DNA of 64,000 nt from Roseivirga sp. E12. Its GTDB lineage: Bacteria > Bacteroidota > Bacteroidia > Cytophagales > Cyclobacteriaceae. Shown one piece after another: positions 27,149 through 36,327 of the stretch (its first letter is position 1; each line of letters starts with the position of its first letter). Made by a program: the position numbers and the translations under genes. A model generated the notes under the pieces. It was given only the letters and a program-made list of their open reading frames with translations, did not search any database and was not told the DNA's origin. Where the stretch lies: contig NZ_JAGFMD010000008.1 of assembly GCF_017592825.1 (NCBI RefSeq), positions 1 to 64,000 on the forward strand, given 5' to 3'.

Positions 27149-28363
27149 ATGTTCGATATGGTATTAATTGCATATTTTCACTTCATGCGAATTCGGCTTT
27201 ATTGGCTGTTTATTTTTTTAGGTATAACCGCTGTTGCTTTCTTTGGCTACCAGCATTTTCAGGAACCCATTAGCTATGATTTTGCTTCTGAGTTCGATGG
27301 CAACGATTACAGGAATATCTATGAATATTTCACCGGCATGCAAAGTGAATTTGAAGTGGCATTTCCATTCCACCAGCGTATTCTAGTTCCAGTGCTAGCT
27401 TCGTTGATCAACTCAGGGGATGTTCTTTTCGATTTTCAGGTAGTGAATTTAATATTTACGCTACTCTCTGTATGGATCACATTTCTTCTTTGGAGACAAT
27501 TGGGTTTCGAGTTAAAATGGTTCATTGCTGGCTTTATCTGGCTGTTATTTCACTGGACTGGTCTTATTAGGCTAAATGCCTTTGACCCCATTACGGTAGA
27601 CGTCCCTCTATACTTCTTTCAAGCCCTTTTTATATGGCTTCTATTGAAAAGAAAATTTATCCACTTGTTGTGGCTAGCTCCGATTGCTGCGGTCCAAAAA
27701 GAATCATTTATCGCTCTATTGATTGTATTAATGGTCTATGCCTGGTGGCATAATCTAAAGACCCAGGAGGGTTTTTATGACCTGCCATTAATTGCTGCCT
27801 CCTTGGTTTTATCGGTAGTCGCCAACTCATTGGTTAATGGAAACCTACCTCCCACTGAAGCGGGAAAGGGTGCTCTAATTACACTAGGCTATCATGCGAA
27901 AGAGGCCATTCTCAACCCTTTTGAACTTGTTCGATGGCTAGCTGCAATGGCCATGGCTTTTGGACCTGCATTATTCATTGCCTTTGGACGTTATACGCGA
28001 AGTTTTAGGTATGACAATACCAGAAACTTGCTAATACTTTTCAGTTTGGTTTACCTCGCCTTTGGTATTCTGGCTGGTGGTGACATGACTCGAATCATCT
28101 ATTTAGGTTTCCCATTTATCGCTACTTGGATCATTTATGAGCTTCGGGAAGTTCGGACCAAGCAATTGCTGATCATCGGTCTTTTCTCACTGCCACTAAT
28201 GATGCTCTTTAGCAATATTCCCAACCCTGCATTTGAATGGGATGCCTGGCAAAGCTGGTATCCGGAGTTTACTGAGTCGGGTATTGTGTTAGTAGTTCTA
28301 AGTTATGTATTAGTCATGGCCTTTATCTTAAACAGGATGATGAGATCAAGTGTAAGCAAGTGA
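27149..28363 (+). CDS. Polytopic membrane protein, possible GT-C-type glycosyltransferase-like
   Basis: About 404 residues with around ten hydrophobic helices. After the first helix a loop reads FDGNDYRNIYEYF and then FPFHQRILVPVLASL; acidic-residue loops and an R-I-L-P pattern here recall GT-C-fold polyprenyl-linked glycosyltransferase relatives, but I cannot confirm the fold. ATG 27149 is chosen over TTG 27125 because it begins right before the first helix. No polysaccharide genes lie next to it. Confidence 0.6.
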   Translation: MFDMVLIAYFHFMRIRLYWLFIFLGITAVAFFGYQHFQEPISYDFASEFDGNDYRNIYEYFTGMQSEFEVAFPFHQRILVPVLASLINSGDVLFDFQVVNLIFTLLSVWITFLLWRQLGFELKWFIAGFIWLLFHWTGLIRLNAFDPITVDVPLYFFQALFIWLLLKRKFIHLLWLAPIAAVQKESFIALLIVLMVYAWWHNLKTQEGFYDLPLIAASLVLSVVANSLVNGNLPPTEAGKGALITLGYHAKEAILNPFELVRWLAAMAMAFGPALFIAFGRYTRSFRYDNTRNLLILFSLVYLAFGILAGGDMTRIIYLGFPFIATWIIYELREVRTKQLLIIGLFSLPLMMLFSNIPNPAFEWDAWQSWYPEFTESGIVLVVLSYVLVMAFILNRMMRSSVSK

Positions 28364-28420
28364 TATGAGAGTCTTTTCTTTCTTATCTTAGTCATTAAAT
28401 ATCAACCGTAAATAATCCAT

Positions 28421-30250
28421 ATGAGGCGTTCTGCTCTTCTTTCCGCAATTGTTATTATCTCTTTCGCACTAACTCCCGCATTTGCTCAGTCAGGGGCAGT
28501 TCCCGTCTTCAAAGATGGGGAGGCTCAGATTGTTGAAGCTTTCAGCAAATCGGAAGATTGGATACGTCATGATCTTTGGGTAGAAACAGAATTTGACACA
28601 GATGGAGATGGTAAAATGGATCGTGTGCATGTGGCGGTTACAAGGCCCAAACAAACCGAAACTGAAGGGCTAAAACTGCCTGTGGTCTACGAATCAAGTC
28701 CCTACTATGCAGGCACAGCCGGCTCCGCACCTGGGCTATTCTGGAATGTGAAACATGAGCTTGGAGCCACACCTCCTCCTAGAAGTCATGTAGAGGTTCA
28801 AAGAAGAGGAGTAAGACCCATCATATCAAATTCACAGATAAGCATCTGGGTACCTAGAGGGTACATTGTTGTCCACTCTTCATCTCCTGGCACCGGCCTT
28901 TCACAAGGAGCACCTACCGTTGGAGGCGACAACGAATCATTAGCGCCAAAAGCGGTGATCGAATGGTTATCTGGTAAGGACAACGGTTATGTCACACCTG
29001 ACGGAGATGAGAAAATACAGGCCTATTGGTCTACTGGAAATGTTGGTATGACAGGCACTTCTTATAACGGAACACTACCACTCGCAGCAGCTACTACTGG
29101 TGTAGATGCCCTTAAGGCCATCATCCCCATAGCACCAAATACTTCGTACTATCACTATTACAGATCAAATGGCTTAGTTCGTAGTCCAGGAGGATACCTA
29201 GGAGAAGATATTGACGTACTATATGACTTTATCCACTCTGGTGCGGAAGACAAGAGACCTTATAACAACAAGACGGTCAGAGACACTGAAATGGCCAATA
29301 ATATGGATCGTATTACTGGTGATTATAATGACTTTTGGGCTGGCCGAGATTATATCAATGACATGAAACCCATGAAGGCTGCTCTTCTTATGTCTCATGG
29401 ATTCAATGATTGGAATGTAATGCCAGAACATAGCAACCGTATTGCTCAGGCTGCTAAGAAAAAAGGAATTCCTACACAGATTTACTACCATCAAAATGGA
29501 CATGGTGGACCTCCACCAATGAAAATGATGAACCGTTGGTTTACACGCTACCTGCATGGTGTACAGAATGGTGTTGAGAATGACCCGAAAGCTTGGGTCG
29601 TTAGAGAGTCAGATTCAAGAACCAAGCCAACCCCTTATGCCGATTACCCGAATCCTGCCGCTAAATCTGTAAAGCTATATTTAGGTGGAAACGCACCTAA
29701 TATTGGAAGCTTGACAACGTCAAAACCAAAAGCTAAGAAGACAGAAACTCTGGTTGACGACTATAACAAGTCGGGTACAGAGTTGGCAAAAGCCAAGACT
29801 TCTGAAAATCGCTTACTATTTGTGACTCCTACTCTGAAGGAAGATCTACATCTTTCAGGCCTTTCAACCTTAACTATCAAAGTGGCCAGTGACAAAGCTG
29901 CTGCTAACCTTTCGGTGTGGATGGTTTCCTTACCATGGAATGAGGGAGACGGCACAAAAATCACTGATAACATTATCACTCGCGGTTGGGCCGACCCTCA
30001 AAACAGCAAATCGCTACGCAAGAGCACTCCACTTACTCCAAGCAAGTTTGTTCAACTCAAGTTCGATCTACAGCCAGATGATCAAATCATTCCTGCAGGT
30101 CAACAAATTGGCTTGATGATTTTCTCCAGTGACAGTGAATTTACCCTACATCCTGAACCGGGCACAAAGTTGATGATTGATCTAAATGGCACATCGATTT
30201 CCATTCCAGTCGTTGGAGGAAAGGCTGCACTAGAAAAGGCGATTAAGTGA
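28421..30250 (+). CDS. Exported X-Pro dipeptidyl-peptidase, S15 family
   Basis: A 609-residue exported serine peptidase with signal peptide (to about residue 23, ending AFAQ). The alpha/beta-hydrolase triad is visible: Ser214 in GTSYNG, Asp330 in FNDWNV and His361 in NGHGG. The C-terminal third (about 400-609) is the beta-sandwich PepX-C domain. S15 enzymes release N-terminal X-Pro dipeptides or act as related acylases; export suggests use in peptide scavenging. It ends at a strong terminator. Confidence 0.88.
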   Translation: MRRSALLSAIVIISFALTPAFAQSGAVPVFKDGEAQIVEAFSKSEDWIRHDLWVETEFDTDGDGKMDRVHVAVTRPKQTETEGLKLPVVYESSPYYAGTAGSAPGLFWNVKHELGATPPPRSHVEVQRRGVRPIISNSQISIWVPRGYIVVHSSSPGTGLSQGAPTVGGDNESLAPKAVIEWLSGKDNGYVTPDGDEKIQAYWSTGNVGMTGTSYNGTLPLAAATTGVDALKAIIPIAPNTSYYHYYRSNGLVRSPGGYLGEDIDVLYDFIHSGAEDKRPYNNKTVRDTEMANNMDRITGDYNDFWAGRDYINDMKPMKAALLMSHGFNDWNVMPEHSNRIAQAAKKKGIPTQIYYHQNGHGGPPPMKMMNRWFTRYLHGVQNGVENDPKAWVVRESDSRTKPTPYADYPNPAAKSVKLYLGGNAPNIGSLTTSKPKAKKTETLVDDYNKSGTELAKAKTSENRLLFVTPTLKEDLHLSGLSTLTIKVASDKAAANLSVWMVSLPWNEGDGTKITDNIITRGWADPQNSKSLRKSTPLTPSKFVQLKFDLQPDDQIIPAGQQIGLMIFSSDSEFTLHPEPGTKLMIDLNGTSISIPVVGGKAALEKAIK

Positions 30251-30273
30251 TATAGAACGATTCCTGAAAAGTG

Positions 30274-30310
30274 AAAAACGCCATCTGAATTAACTTCAGA
30301 TGGCGTTTTT
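30274..30310. terminator. Bidirectional terminator after the S15 peptidase
   Basis: A perfect 16-bp stem (30274-30289 with 30295-30310, containing ACGCCATCTGAA) with a 5-nt TTAAC loop, flanked by A5 and T5, lies between converging genes. Confidence 0.92.
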
Positions 30311-30348
30311 CTAGAGTTCCCTCGACAAGCTCGGGATAGAAAATGGGA

Positions 30349-30999
30349 TTACATTTTCTGCATGATTTCTGACTGATAGAAGTAACAGCCTTTGTCTTCC
30401 TGTTGGGCTACCTTCATCATAGCGTCAGCTACCTTATCGGCATGAATAGGCCTGTACTTTTTCCAAGGGCCAATAAAGGGAACAATCCGTGTAATCGCTT
30501 GAGCAAACTTTTCCCCAGGACGATTTTCCTTCCTATCACCCCTTAAAAGGGAGGGTTTAAAAATGTAAATAGTCCTGTAATTAAGGAACGAGATTTTATC
30601 TTCCAGCTCACCTTTCACCCTGCTATAGAAATTACGAGAGTTGAGCTTAGCCCCCATAGCAGAAACGAGGAAAAACCGACTTGCTCCTGACCTCAAGGCT
30701 CGTTTGGCCAGTTCCATTGGATAGGTAAAGTCTACCTTATAGAATGCATCTTGAGAACCGGCATTTTTGATGGTAGTCCCAAGTGTGCAGAAAATATCAT
30801 CGGCCTGAGGAAATTCTTCCATCTCAGCCAAATGATCAAAGTTTACAGTTAATTCTTTCAGCTTATCGTGCTGGATTCCGAGTGGTTTTCTCACTAGCGC
30901 AATGACTTGACCGTAGTCTTTGCTATTAAGTAACAATTGAGTTAGTGACTTACCAATCAGCCCGCTTGCACCGGCAATGATTGCAGTTTTTGATTCCAT
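30349..30999 (-). CDS. NAD(P)-binding Rossmann-fold protein (HTATIP2-like atypical SDR)
   Basis: A 216-residue protein with the nucleotide-binding AGASGLIGKSL at the N-terminus, CTLGTTIKNAGS after strand four and FFLVSAMGA. It matches the HTATIP2/TIP30-like atypical short-chain dehydrogenase family, whose members bind NADPH; the substrate is unknown. Its start lies inside the end of the thioredoxin-like gene (43-bp overlap), so the two are surely co-expressed. Confidence 0.8.
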   Translation of the reverse strand: MESKTAIIAGASGLIGKSLTQLLLNSKDYGQVIALVRKPLGIQHDKLKELTVNFDHLAEMEEFPQADDIFCTLGTTIKNAGSQDAFYKVDFTYPMELAKRALRSGASRFFLVSAMGAKLNSRNFYSRVKGELEDKISFLNYRTIYIFKPSLLRGDRKENRPGEKFAQAITRIVPFIGPWKKYRPIHADKVADAMMKVAQQEDKGCYFYQSEIMQKM

Positions 31000-31592
31000 A
31001 CATCTAAAATAGCCAAAAATTCATTTTGGAGTGTAAGTCCTTTGTCTTTGGCATACCAGAGATGCAAGTATTCAGTAAATTCTTTGCCTGTTCTTTCCTG
31101 ACTAACCTTATTAGCCAAAAAAGCTTTTTGCACTGGCTCAGGTCTAGGCCCCCAAGTTCCGAGTACATCGAGAGAGTCATCCAAGGCAATTAATTTGGGG
31201 ATCGACCTACCTCCATTAGTAAGGAAGGCGTCTATCAATGGCAAGTTCTCATCACGCAGAACAAACCTCAAATCAATATTGGAGTTCAGTTCCGCCATTT
31301 TATTTAAGAACGGAAGGTTCTGTGCAGCATCGCCACACCATCCTTCTGTAATTACCAACCAGGTCATTTTTTGATCAATAGACCTCATCTTTTTCATGAG
31401 TTCGGGAGTGATTTTTCCAATCTTCTCCCACTTTTTCATACGCCTCTGGTTAAGTGTGGCGTAGTTAATCATACTCTCTGATTGGTTTGCTCCGGTAGTC
31501 TTCCCCTCTTCAAGAAGATTATCTAAAAACTCTCGATATGAAGCATAATCATATGCTTCGTTGATAAGTGAATGATTGATCAAAAGTGACAT
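30957..31592 (-). CDS. Thioredoxin-fold protein with WCGDA motif
   Basis: A 211-residue cytoplasmic protein. TEGWCGDAAQNLPFL (Cys86) occupies the place of the thioredoxin WCGPC, but the second cysteine is replaced by Ala, so classical dithiol oxidoreductase chemistry is not possible. Related proteins occur widely in Bacteroidota with unknown function. It overlaps the downstream Rossmann protein gene by 43 bp, suggesting they work together. Confidence 0.72.
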   Translation of the reverse strand: MSLLINHSLINEAYDYASYREFLDNLLEEGKTTGANQSESMINYATLNQRRMKKWEKIGKITPELMKKMRSIDQKMTWLVITEGWCGDAAQNLPFLNKMAELNSNIDLRFVLRDENLPLIDAFLTNGGRSIPKLIALDDSLDVLGTWGPRPEPVQKAFLANKVSQERTGKEFTEYLHLWYAKDKGLTLQNEFLAILDVWNQKLQSLPVQAG

Positions 31593-31633
31593 ATTGCTTT
31601 ATTCAATGTTGTAACACTGAGTAAACACAATTG

Positions 31634-32050
31634 TTATTCAGAAAAGTTCGCTTGTTCCCAAGTTTTATAATTTTCGAGATCTTCGCGGAAGCATTTTCCT
31701 AGCCAGACCAGAATTGTAGCATCATCTAATAGGCCTGCAATAGGGATAAAATCTGGAAGGGCATCTAGAGGAGCAATGAAATAAAGGAGTCCTGCTATAA
31801 TCATCACAAAAGTCTGCCAAGGCATATCTTTGTAAGAACCACTCACTGTGTTTGTTACCATTCTGGAAACAAGCTTTAGGTATTCTATTAGTTTTTCACG
31901 CAGAGAATCGTCCTTTTCTGAGTCGTCCAATTTAGCCTTTAGCTTGGTCAAAAGGTTTTTCAAAGACTCACTGTCATTGACAATATCGGTTGCCTTCGTC
32001 TTGAAACGATTGAAATATTTCTTTTCTCTAGCAGATGGTTCTTTGGCCAT
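31634..32050 (-). CDS. YkvA-family membrane protein (DUF1232)
   Basis: About 138 residues. The C-terminal half holds the DUF1232 signature FIAPLDALPDFIPIAGLLDD, forming a short membrane-associated hairpin; the N-terminal half is charged and helical. Function of the family is unknown. ATG 32050 is preferred over TTG 32092, which would overlap the upstream gene by 32 bp. Confidence 0.78.
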   Translation of the reverse strand: MAKEPSAREKKYFNRFKTKATDIVNDSESLKNLLTKLKAKLDDSEKDDSLREKLIEYLKLVSRMVTNTVSGSYKDMPWQTFVMIIAGLLYFIAPLDALPDFIPIAGLLDDATILVWLGKCFREDLENYKTWEQANFSE

Positions 32051-32060
32051 GTATACAGTA

Positions 32061-32582
32061 TTAGAATAGTTGTCTTGTTTCCTCTTTGACAAGCTTTAGT
32101 GCCTCGCCCACCGGATCTCTGTCCAATTTAATCATATAATCAAAAATGGCCTCAGCTAAATCTATAGCATTTTTCTTTTCATCCATCTTTTGAGCAGACT
32201 CTTGCACCGCTGTTACAATATCGTTCACTGTTGCCCTCACCTTGGTCCAAGCCAAGTCCGACATGTAAACTTGCTGTGACAGGTTATGATTGAATTCTTC
32301 TCTAATTTCTTTGAGCAATAATTGTTGAAAGTCATAAGCACTTATAGACGGGTCGCTCAATCTAAGCAGCATGTTATTAGGAGATATTCTCTCTAACAAT
32401 AAAGCAATGCGCTCATAGGCCTGAAGACGAATCGGCAGAACAGTTTCGTTGTTTTTAACCTTTAGATCTAGTAATCTGTGATCAAACTGCTTTTGCAAGA
32501 AGTTTCGGGTTACCAAATACATGGCATACATCACCAAGGCAGCAGGAACTAATAGTTTTAAAAATTCGGTTACATAATCCAT
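32061..32582 (-). CDS. Single-pass membrane protein of unknown function (DUF7935-like)
   Basis: A 173-residue protein with one N-terminal membrane helix (about 7-26) followed by a long soluble helical region (RLQAYERIALLLERISP, then IREEFNHNLSQQVYMS). I associate this tentatively with a Bacteroidota family named DUF7935; no function is known. It lies directly upstream of the DUF1232 gene, the two probably forming a small membrane operon. Confidence 0.65.
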   Translation of the reverse strand: MDYVTEFLKLLVPAALVMYAMYLVTRNFLQKQFDHRLLDLKVKNNETVLPIRLQAYERIALLLERISPNNMLLRLSDPSISAYDFQQLLLKEIREEFNHNLSQQVYMSDLAWTKVRATVNDIVTAVQESAQKMDEKKNAIDLAEAIFDYMIKLDRDPVGEALKLVKEETRQLF

Positions 32583-32689
32583 AAATTGACTTTACAGCTT
32601 CGCGTTTTTCATTTAAAAACTGAAATTAGTGAGAATCTCGAATAGGTATTTAAGTTTACATCTGAAAACGTGAAATAATTCTCATTCTT

Positions 32690-33004
32690 ATGACCATTGA
32701 ACCGGTAAGCCTTTCTGAAAAGGCTATTGAGGAAGTAAAAAACATCATGAATAACAAGGGCATACCTGAGGGCTATGGCCTACGCATTGGTGTTAAAGGT
32801 GGTGGAGGCTGTGGTGGGCATGGTTTTATGCTTGGTTTCGATAAACCAAAAGATGGGGACATTACATATCAGATAGAAGGCATCACTGTCCACGTTGAAA
32901 AACGCCAGACCATGTACCTTGTTGGGCTCCAAGTAGACTTTTATGAAGGTAGCGATGCTCGAGGGTTCACTTTTGTAAACCCTAATAGCGTACCGTCAGA
33001 ATGA
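32690..33004 (+). CDS. HesB/IscA-like protein lacking C-terminal cysteines
   Basis: A 104-residue A-type carrier fold: ISEKAIEEVKNIM-like N-terminus, GLRIGVKGGGGCGGHGF with one cysteine (Cys41), and GFTFVNPNS near the end. In typical IscA/ErpA a CGCG motif follows this point; here the protein stops at VPSE, so two of the three cluster-ligating cysteines are absent. The reading frame is intact and the stop overlaps the next start (ATGA), so this is not simple truncation. Cluster binding, if any, must differ from the classical carriers. Confidence 0.82.
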   Translation: MTIEPVSLSEKAIEEVKNIMNNKGIPEGYGLRIGVKGGGGCGGHGFMLGFDKPKDGDITYQIEGITVHVEKRQTMYLVGLQVDFYEGSDARGFTFVNPNSVPSE

Positions 33005-33891
33005 GTCATTATACCTATGACGTAGTGGTGCTCACAGATGATCGCTATGTTAACCCTCTCCCGACCACCACTAATGTCAAAAACATTTTGACTGAGGACG
33101 GCCTAGTAGTAGATGCCTTAGCAGCCAATGGCTATAGGGTTACTCGAAAAAGTTGGTCCGATCCAGAATTTGATTGGTCAAGCACAAAAGCAGTGCTCTT
33201 CAGAACTACATGGGATTACTTTGACCGTTTCGAAGAATGGAAAAACTGGCTAAATACGACAAGTAAGCTTACGAAAATGATCAATCCATATGAGTTGATC
33301 AACTGGAACATGGATAAGCACTATTTGGGTGATCTTGAAAGAAAGGGCGTGAATATTCCTGCTACCAGATACATTGAAATCGGAGAGCGCACGAGTCTAA
33401 AAGGGCTCATTGACGAAACAGGCTGGACCAACTGCATTCTAAAACCCTGTATTTCAGGAGCTTCAAGACACACCTACAAACTCAACTTAGGTAACATTGA
33501 GGATCACGAGTCAATCTTTCAGGAATTGATTGCCGTGGAAGCTATGATGCTTCAGCCCTTTCAAAAGAATATTGTTGAGAAAGGTGAAGTCTCCCTGATG
33601 GTAATGGGTGGAGAGTTTACTCACGGAGTTCTAAAAGTTGCCAAACCTGGGGACTTCAGAGTTCAGGATGACTTTGGCGGAACAGTTGAAGTTTATCACC
33701 CTTCTCCAGAGGAAATCTCTTTTGCCGAAAAAGCTGTAGTAGCCTGTGACCCACATCCTGATTATGCTCGAGTAGACATTATCCGAGATAATGACAACAA
33801 ACTTGCCTTAATAGAATTAGAGCTAATTGAACCAGAACTTTGGTTTAGGTTAAACCCAAAGGCGGCTACGGTTTTGGCAAAATCGCTTTAG
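33001..33891 (+). CDS. ATP-grasp family ligase (DcsG/RimK-like)
   Basis: A 296-residue ATP-grasp protein. The N-terminal RTTWDYFDRFEEW stretch resembles the RSTWDYWD segment of DcsG-like ligases; CILKPCISGASRHT is the glycine-rich ATP-grasp loop, and the C-terminal ARVDIIRD and IELELIEPELWFR carry the metal-binding acidic residues. The family joins a carboxylate to an amine or thiol through acyl phosphate; the substrate is unknown. Four-base overlap with the IscA-like gene implies coupling. Confidence 0.8.
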   Translation: MSHYTYDVVVLTDDRYVNPLPTTTNVKNILTEDGLVVDALAANGYRVTRKSWSDPEFDWSSTKAVLFRTTWDYFDRFEEWKNWLNTTSKLTKMINPYELINWNMDKHYLGDLERKGVNIPATRYIEIGERTSLKGLIDETGWTNCILKPCISGASRHTYKLNLGNIEDHESIFQELIAVEAMMLQPFQKNIVEKGEVSLMVMGGEFTHGVLKVAKPGDFRVQDDFGGTVEVYHPSPEEISFAEKAVVACDPHPDYARVDIIRDNDNKLALIELELIEPELWFRLNPKAATVLAKSL

Positions 33892-33927
33892 GTATCTAAT
33901 TTCAATTCAAGCCCGCTGAAGAACTCC

Positions 33928-34425
33928 ATGAGGTATAGAGACATAATTATCTTGACCATTAAGCTAAGTGCCACTTACGCTATGTTTCAATACCTAGTCT
34001 ATGCCATACCTCAACAAGTAATGTTTAATCATACAATAAACATTGACTCAACTGGGTACGGTCATCTAGTTTTAGGCGCATTATCCGTCCTGTTAGTTTT
34101 TTGGTTAATCATCTATTTCACACCATGGTTTGTGGACAATTTAAGACTTGCGAAAGGGTTCAAGGAAGAGAAAATTGACCTTGCAGGGATGAAAGAGTCA
34201 AGCATTTACAGAGCTGCACTCATCATTATTTGTCTTTTCATTCTTATGACAAACTCACCTGAACTCATAACTCAAGTCTATTTTAGATTTAAAGCCGATG
34301 TCAGCGTAGATAATATCACCTACAACAATGACGAGAATCTCTTCTACTATGTGGTCCAAGTGCTAATGAGTATCATAGTTCTAGGCAATGCGGGTAGGAT
34401 TGCTCGTTGGTTTGCTAAAGTCTAG
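33928..34425 (+). CDS. Membrane protein of unknown function
   Basis: A 165-residue protein with four predicted helices (about 8-25, 45-65, 90-108 and 140-157) and no recognised motif. It follows the ATP-grasp gene by 36 bp and may share its transcript. Its TAG interlocks with the stop codon of the opposing helicase gene in a shared CTAG. Confidence 0.6.
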   Translation: MRYRDIIILTIKLSATYAMFQYLVYAIPQQVMFNHTINIDSTGYGHLVLGALSVLLVFWLIIYFTPWFVDNLRLAKGFKEEKIDLAGMKESSIYRAALIIICLFILMTNSPELITQVYFRFKADVSVDNITYNNDENLFYYVVQVLMSIIVLGNAGRIARWFAKV

Positions 34426-36305
34426 TAATCCAAAAACTCAAAAGCACTCCTATAACCGCCTACTTCATTCGCGTAATCGATGACTGAATTGTAAAAGGCA
34501 TCTCGACCTAGGGTTGCCGAGTCTCCTATAATTACCAACTGTGTCTTAGCGCGAGTCATCGCTACATTCATTCTGCGATACTCTTTTAGAAACCCAATCT
34601 CATTCTGCTCATTACTCCTCGTTAGGCCGATATAAATGACGTCTCGCTCTTGTCCTTGAAAGGCATCAACTGTATTAATTGAGATCTGATCACGGACAGC
34701 ATCAAAAGAAGGGTTCTTCATCACCAAGTCCTTCAATAATTCAATTTGTGCTTTGTAAGGCGCTATGATGCCCACAGACTTCTCTGGGGTAAGATTGTTG
34801 ACTACATGCTTAATTAATAAGTCTGCTTCCTCTTCGTTGTAGGTACTCAAGGTTTCCTTGTTCACTTTTTCGTGAAACCCACAACCTGCAGTATCGATAA
34901 ACAAGAAATGATCAATCTCATTAACTTCCTCTCGTAACAAAACCTCCTCGGCTGTTTTCAACTTCCCATCGTAGAAGTAATCGCCTGAGAACTTCATGAT
35001 ATCTGGGTGCATGCGATACTGGGTTTCGAGCATGACAGATTCTTCAATGTTACCAATGGCTTTTTCGAACAATGTATTGGCAAGCCCATCTTTTGCAGCT
35101 TCACGAGACTTGATGGTTGGTGGCAATTGCAAATGATCGCCAGCCATAATCACACGATAAGCCTTCTGAATGGCAATCCAGCAAGCTGGTTCCAACGCCT
35201 GAGATGCCTCATCAATAAATACAGATTTAAAAGTTCGGCCTTGAAGCAGTCTGTGTGTAGATCCGATCAAAGTACATGCGACTACCTGTGTCTGATCGAT
35301 CAAATCTTCGGTAATCTGAGACTCTATGCGATTGGCATCGTTTTTCAGCATTCGGGCTTCTTGCATCACCAACTTCCGCTGCATGCGTTCTTCATACCCG
35401 AAGTTCCGTTTATACTTCTGCCCCATTTTTCGATACTCATCGGCACGCTTTCGAATGTCTTTGAGCTCTTTGAAAAATGGATGTTTCGAAATCTTAACAT
35501 CAAGGCTATTCTCAATTACCTCCGGAGTCAGTCTTGCCGGGTGACCGATTCTCAATACCTCAATACCCAAACTATCCAGCTTTTCAACCAAGAGATCAAC
35601 TGCGGCATTGCTCTGCGCACAAACCAGCACTTGCTTTTCCGTTTTTACCACCTCTTTGATGGCATTAACTAGCGTAGTGGTTTTTCCTGTACCCGGAGGT
35701 CCATGAATAATCGCAACATCCTTAGCATTGAAGATCTGTGTTAGTGCATTATTCTGGCCTTCGTTAAGATTAATCGATTGAAAGTCGAAGCCCTTTTTAA
35801 ATGATGCTTGCTTAGCCCCATAGAGTATCTCTCTTAAGTCAGCAAGTCGTCCTGTTTCCGCACCATGCACTTCTTTGAGAGCCTTTTGCATTTCGCGATA
35901 GCCACCTTCATCAAATAGAAGGTTAACTCCCAGCTTACCATCTTTAAGCCAGTCAGGCACCTCAGAATTCAGAACCACGCGAATTTTATCTTTGCGCACG
36001 TAGCTGATTACTCCTGAAACGGCATCAGCATCCTCTCCATGCCCTGAGAATACACTTGCAATGGCGCCTACCTGAAAGGCATGATTCTGCTCTAAATGAG
36101 ATGTTCTGTCAAGCTCTAGTGTGTAACGGTCTCCAGTGCTAATGTATCTGTTGATCAGCTGAACCGGATACCAGGTGACACCCTTCTGCCTCCGTTCATC
36201 AATAGATGAATGAAGCATCTTTCGTTGGTATTGAGCATAATCTTCGTCTTTTTCAATTCGAAGTAACTCTTTAAGACGATGAATGGTGGCCTGCGCTTCG
36301 GTCAT
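34422..36305 (-). CDS. SF1 helicase of the IGHMBP2/Upf1-like group
   Basis: A 627-residue superfamily 1B helicase. Walker A GPPGTGKTTT is near residue 203, followed by AQSNAAVDLL (motif Ia), VFIDEASQALEP (motif II), AGDHLQLPPTI (motif III), ETQYRMHPDIM (motif IV), NTVDAFQGQERDVI (motif V) and RRMNVAMTRAK (motif VI). An N-terminal beta-barrel domain (about 1-150) matches the SMUBP2 type. It likely unwinds DNA or RNA duplexes; the cellular role in Bacteroidota is unknown. Downstream of it the gene shares CTAG stops with the opposing gene. Confidence 0.9.
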   Translation of the reverse strand: MTEAQATIHRLKELLRIEKDEDYAQYQRKMLHSSIDERRQKGVTWYPVQLINRYISTGDRYTLELDRTSHLEQNHAFQVGAIASVFSGHGEDADAVSGVISYVRKDKIRVVLNSEVPDWLKDGKLGVNLLFDEGGYREMQKALKEVHGAETGRLADLREILYGAKQASFKKGFDFQSINLNEGQNNALTQIFNAKDVAIIHGPPGTGKTTTLVNAIKEVVKTEKQVLVCAQSNAAVDLLVEKLDSLGIEVLRIGHPARLTPEVIENSLDVKISKHPFFKELKDIRKRADEYRKMGQKYKRNFGYEERMQRKLVMQEARMLKNDANRIESQITEDLIDQTQVVACTLIGSTHRLLQGRTFKSVFIDEASQALEPACWIAIQKAYRVIMAGDHLQLPPTIKSREAAKDGLANTLFEKAIGNIEESVMLETQYRMHPDIMKFSGDYFYDGKLKTAEEVLLREEVNEIDHFLFIDTAGCGFHEKVNKETLSTYNEEEADLLIKHVVNNLTPEKSVGIIAPYKAQIELLKDLVMKNPSFDAVRDQISINTVDAFQGQERDVIYIGLTRSNEQNEIGFLKEYRRMNVAMTRAKTQLVIIGDSATLGRDAFYNSVIDYANEVGGYRSAFEFLDY

Positions 36306-36327
36306 TAGAAAGTAGGTGGATGCAGTA

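Noticed and set aside
35007-35672. 221-codon open frame antisense to the SF1 helicase
   Set aside because: The helicase motifs on the minus strand are intact and the antisense frame shows no family features.
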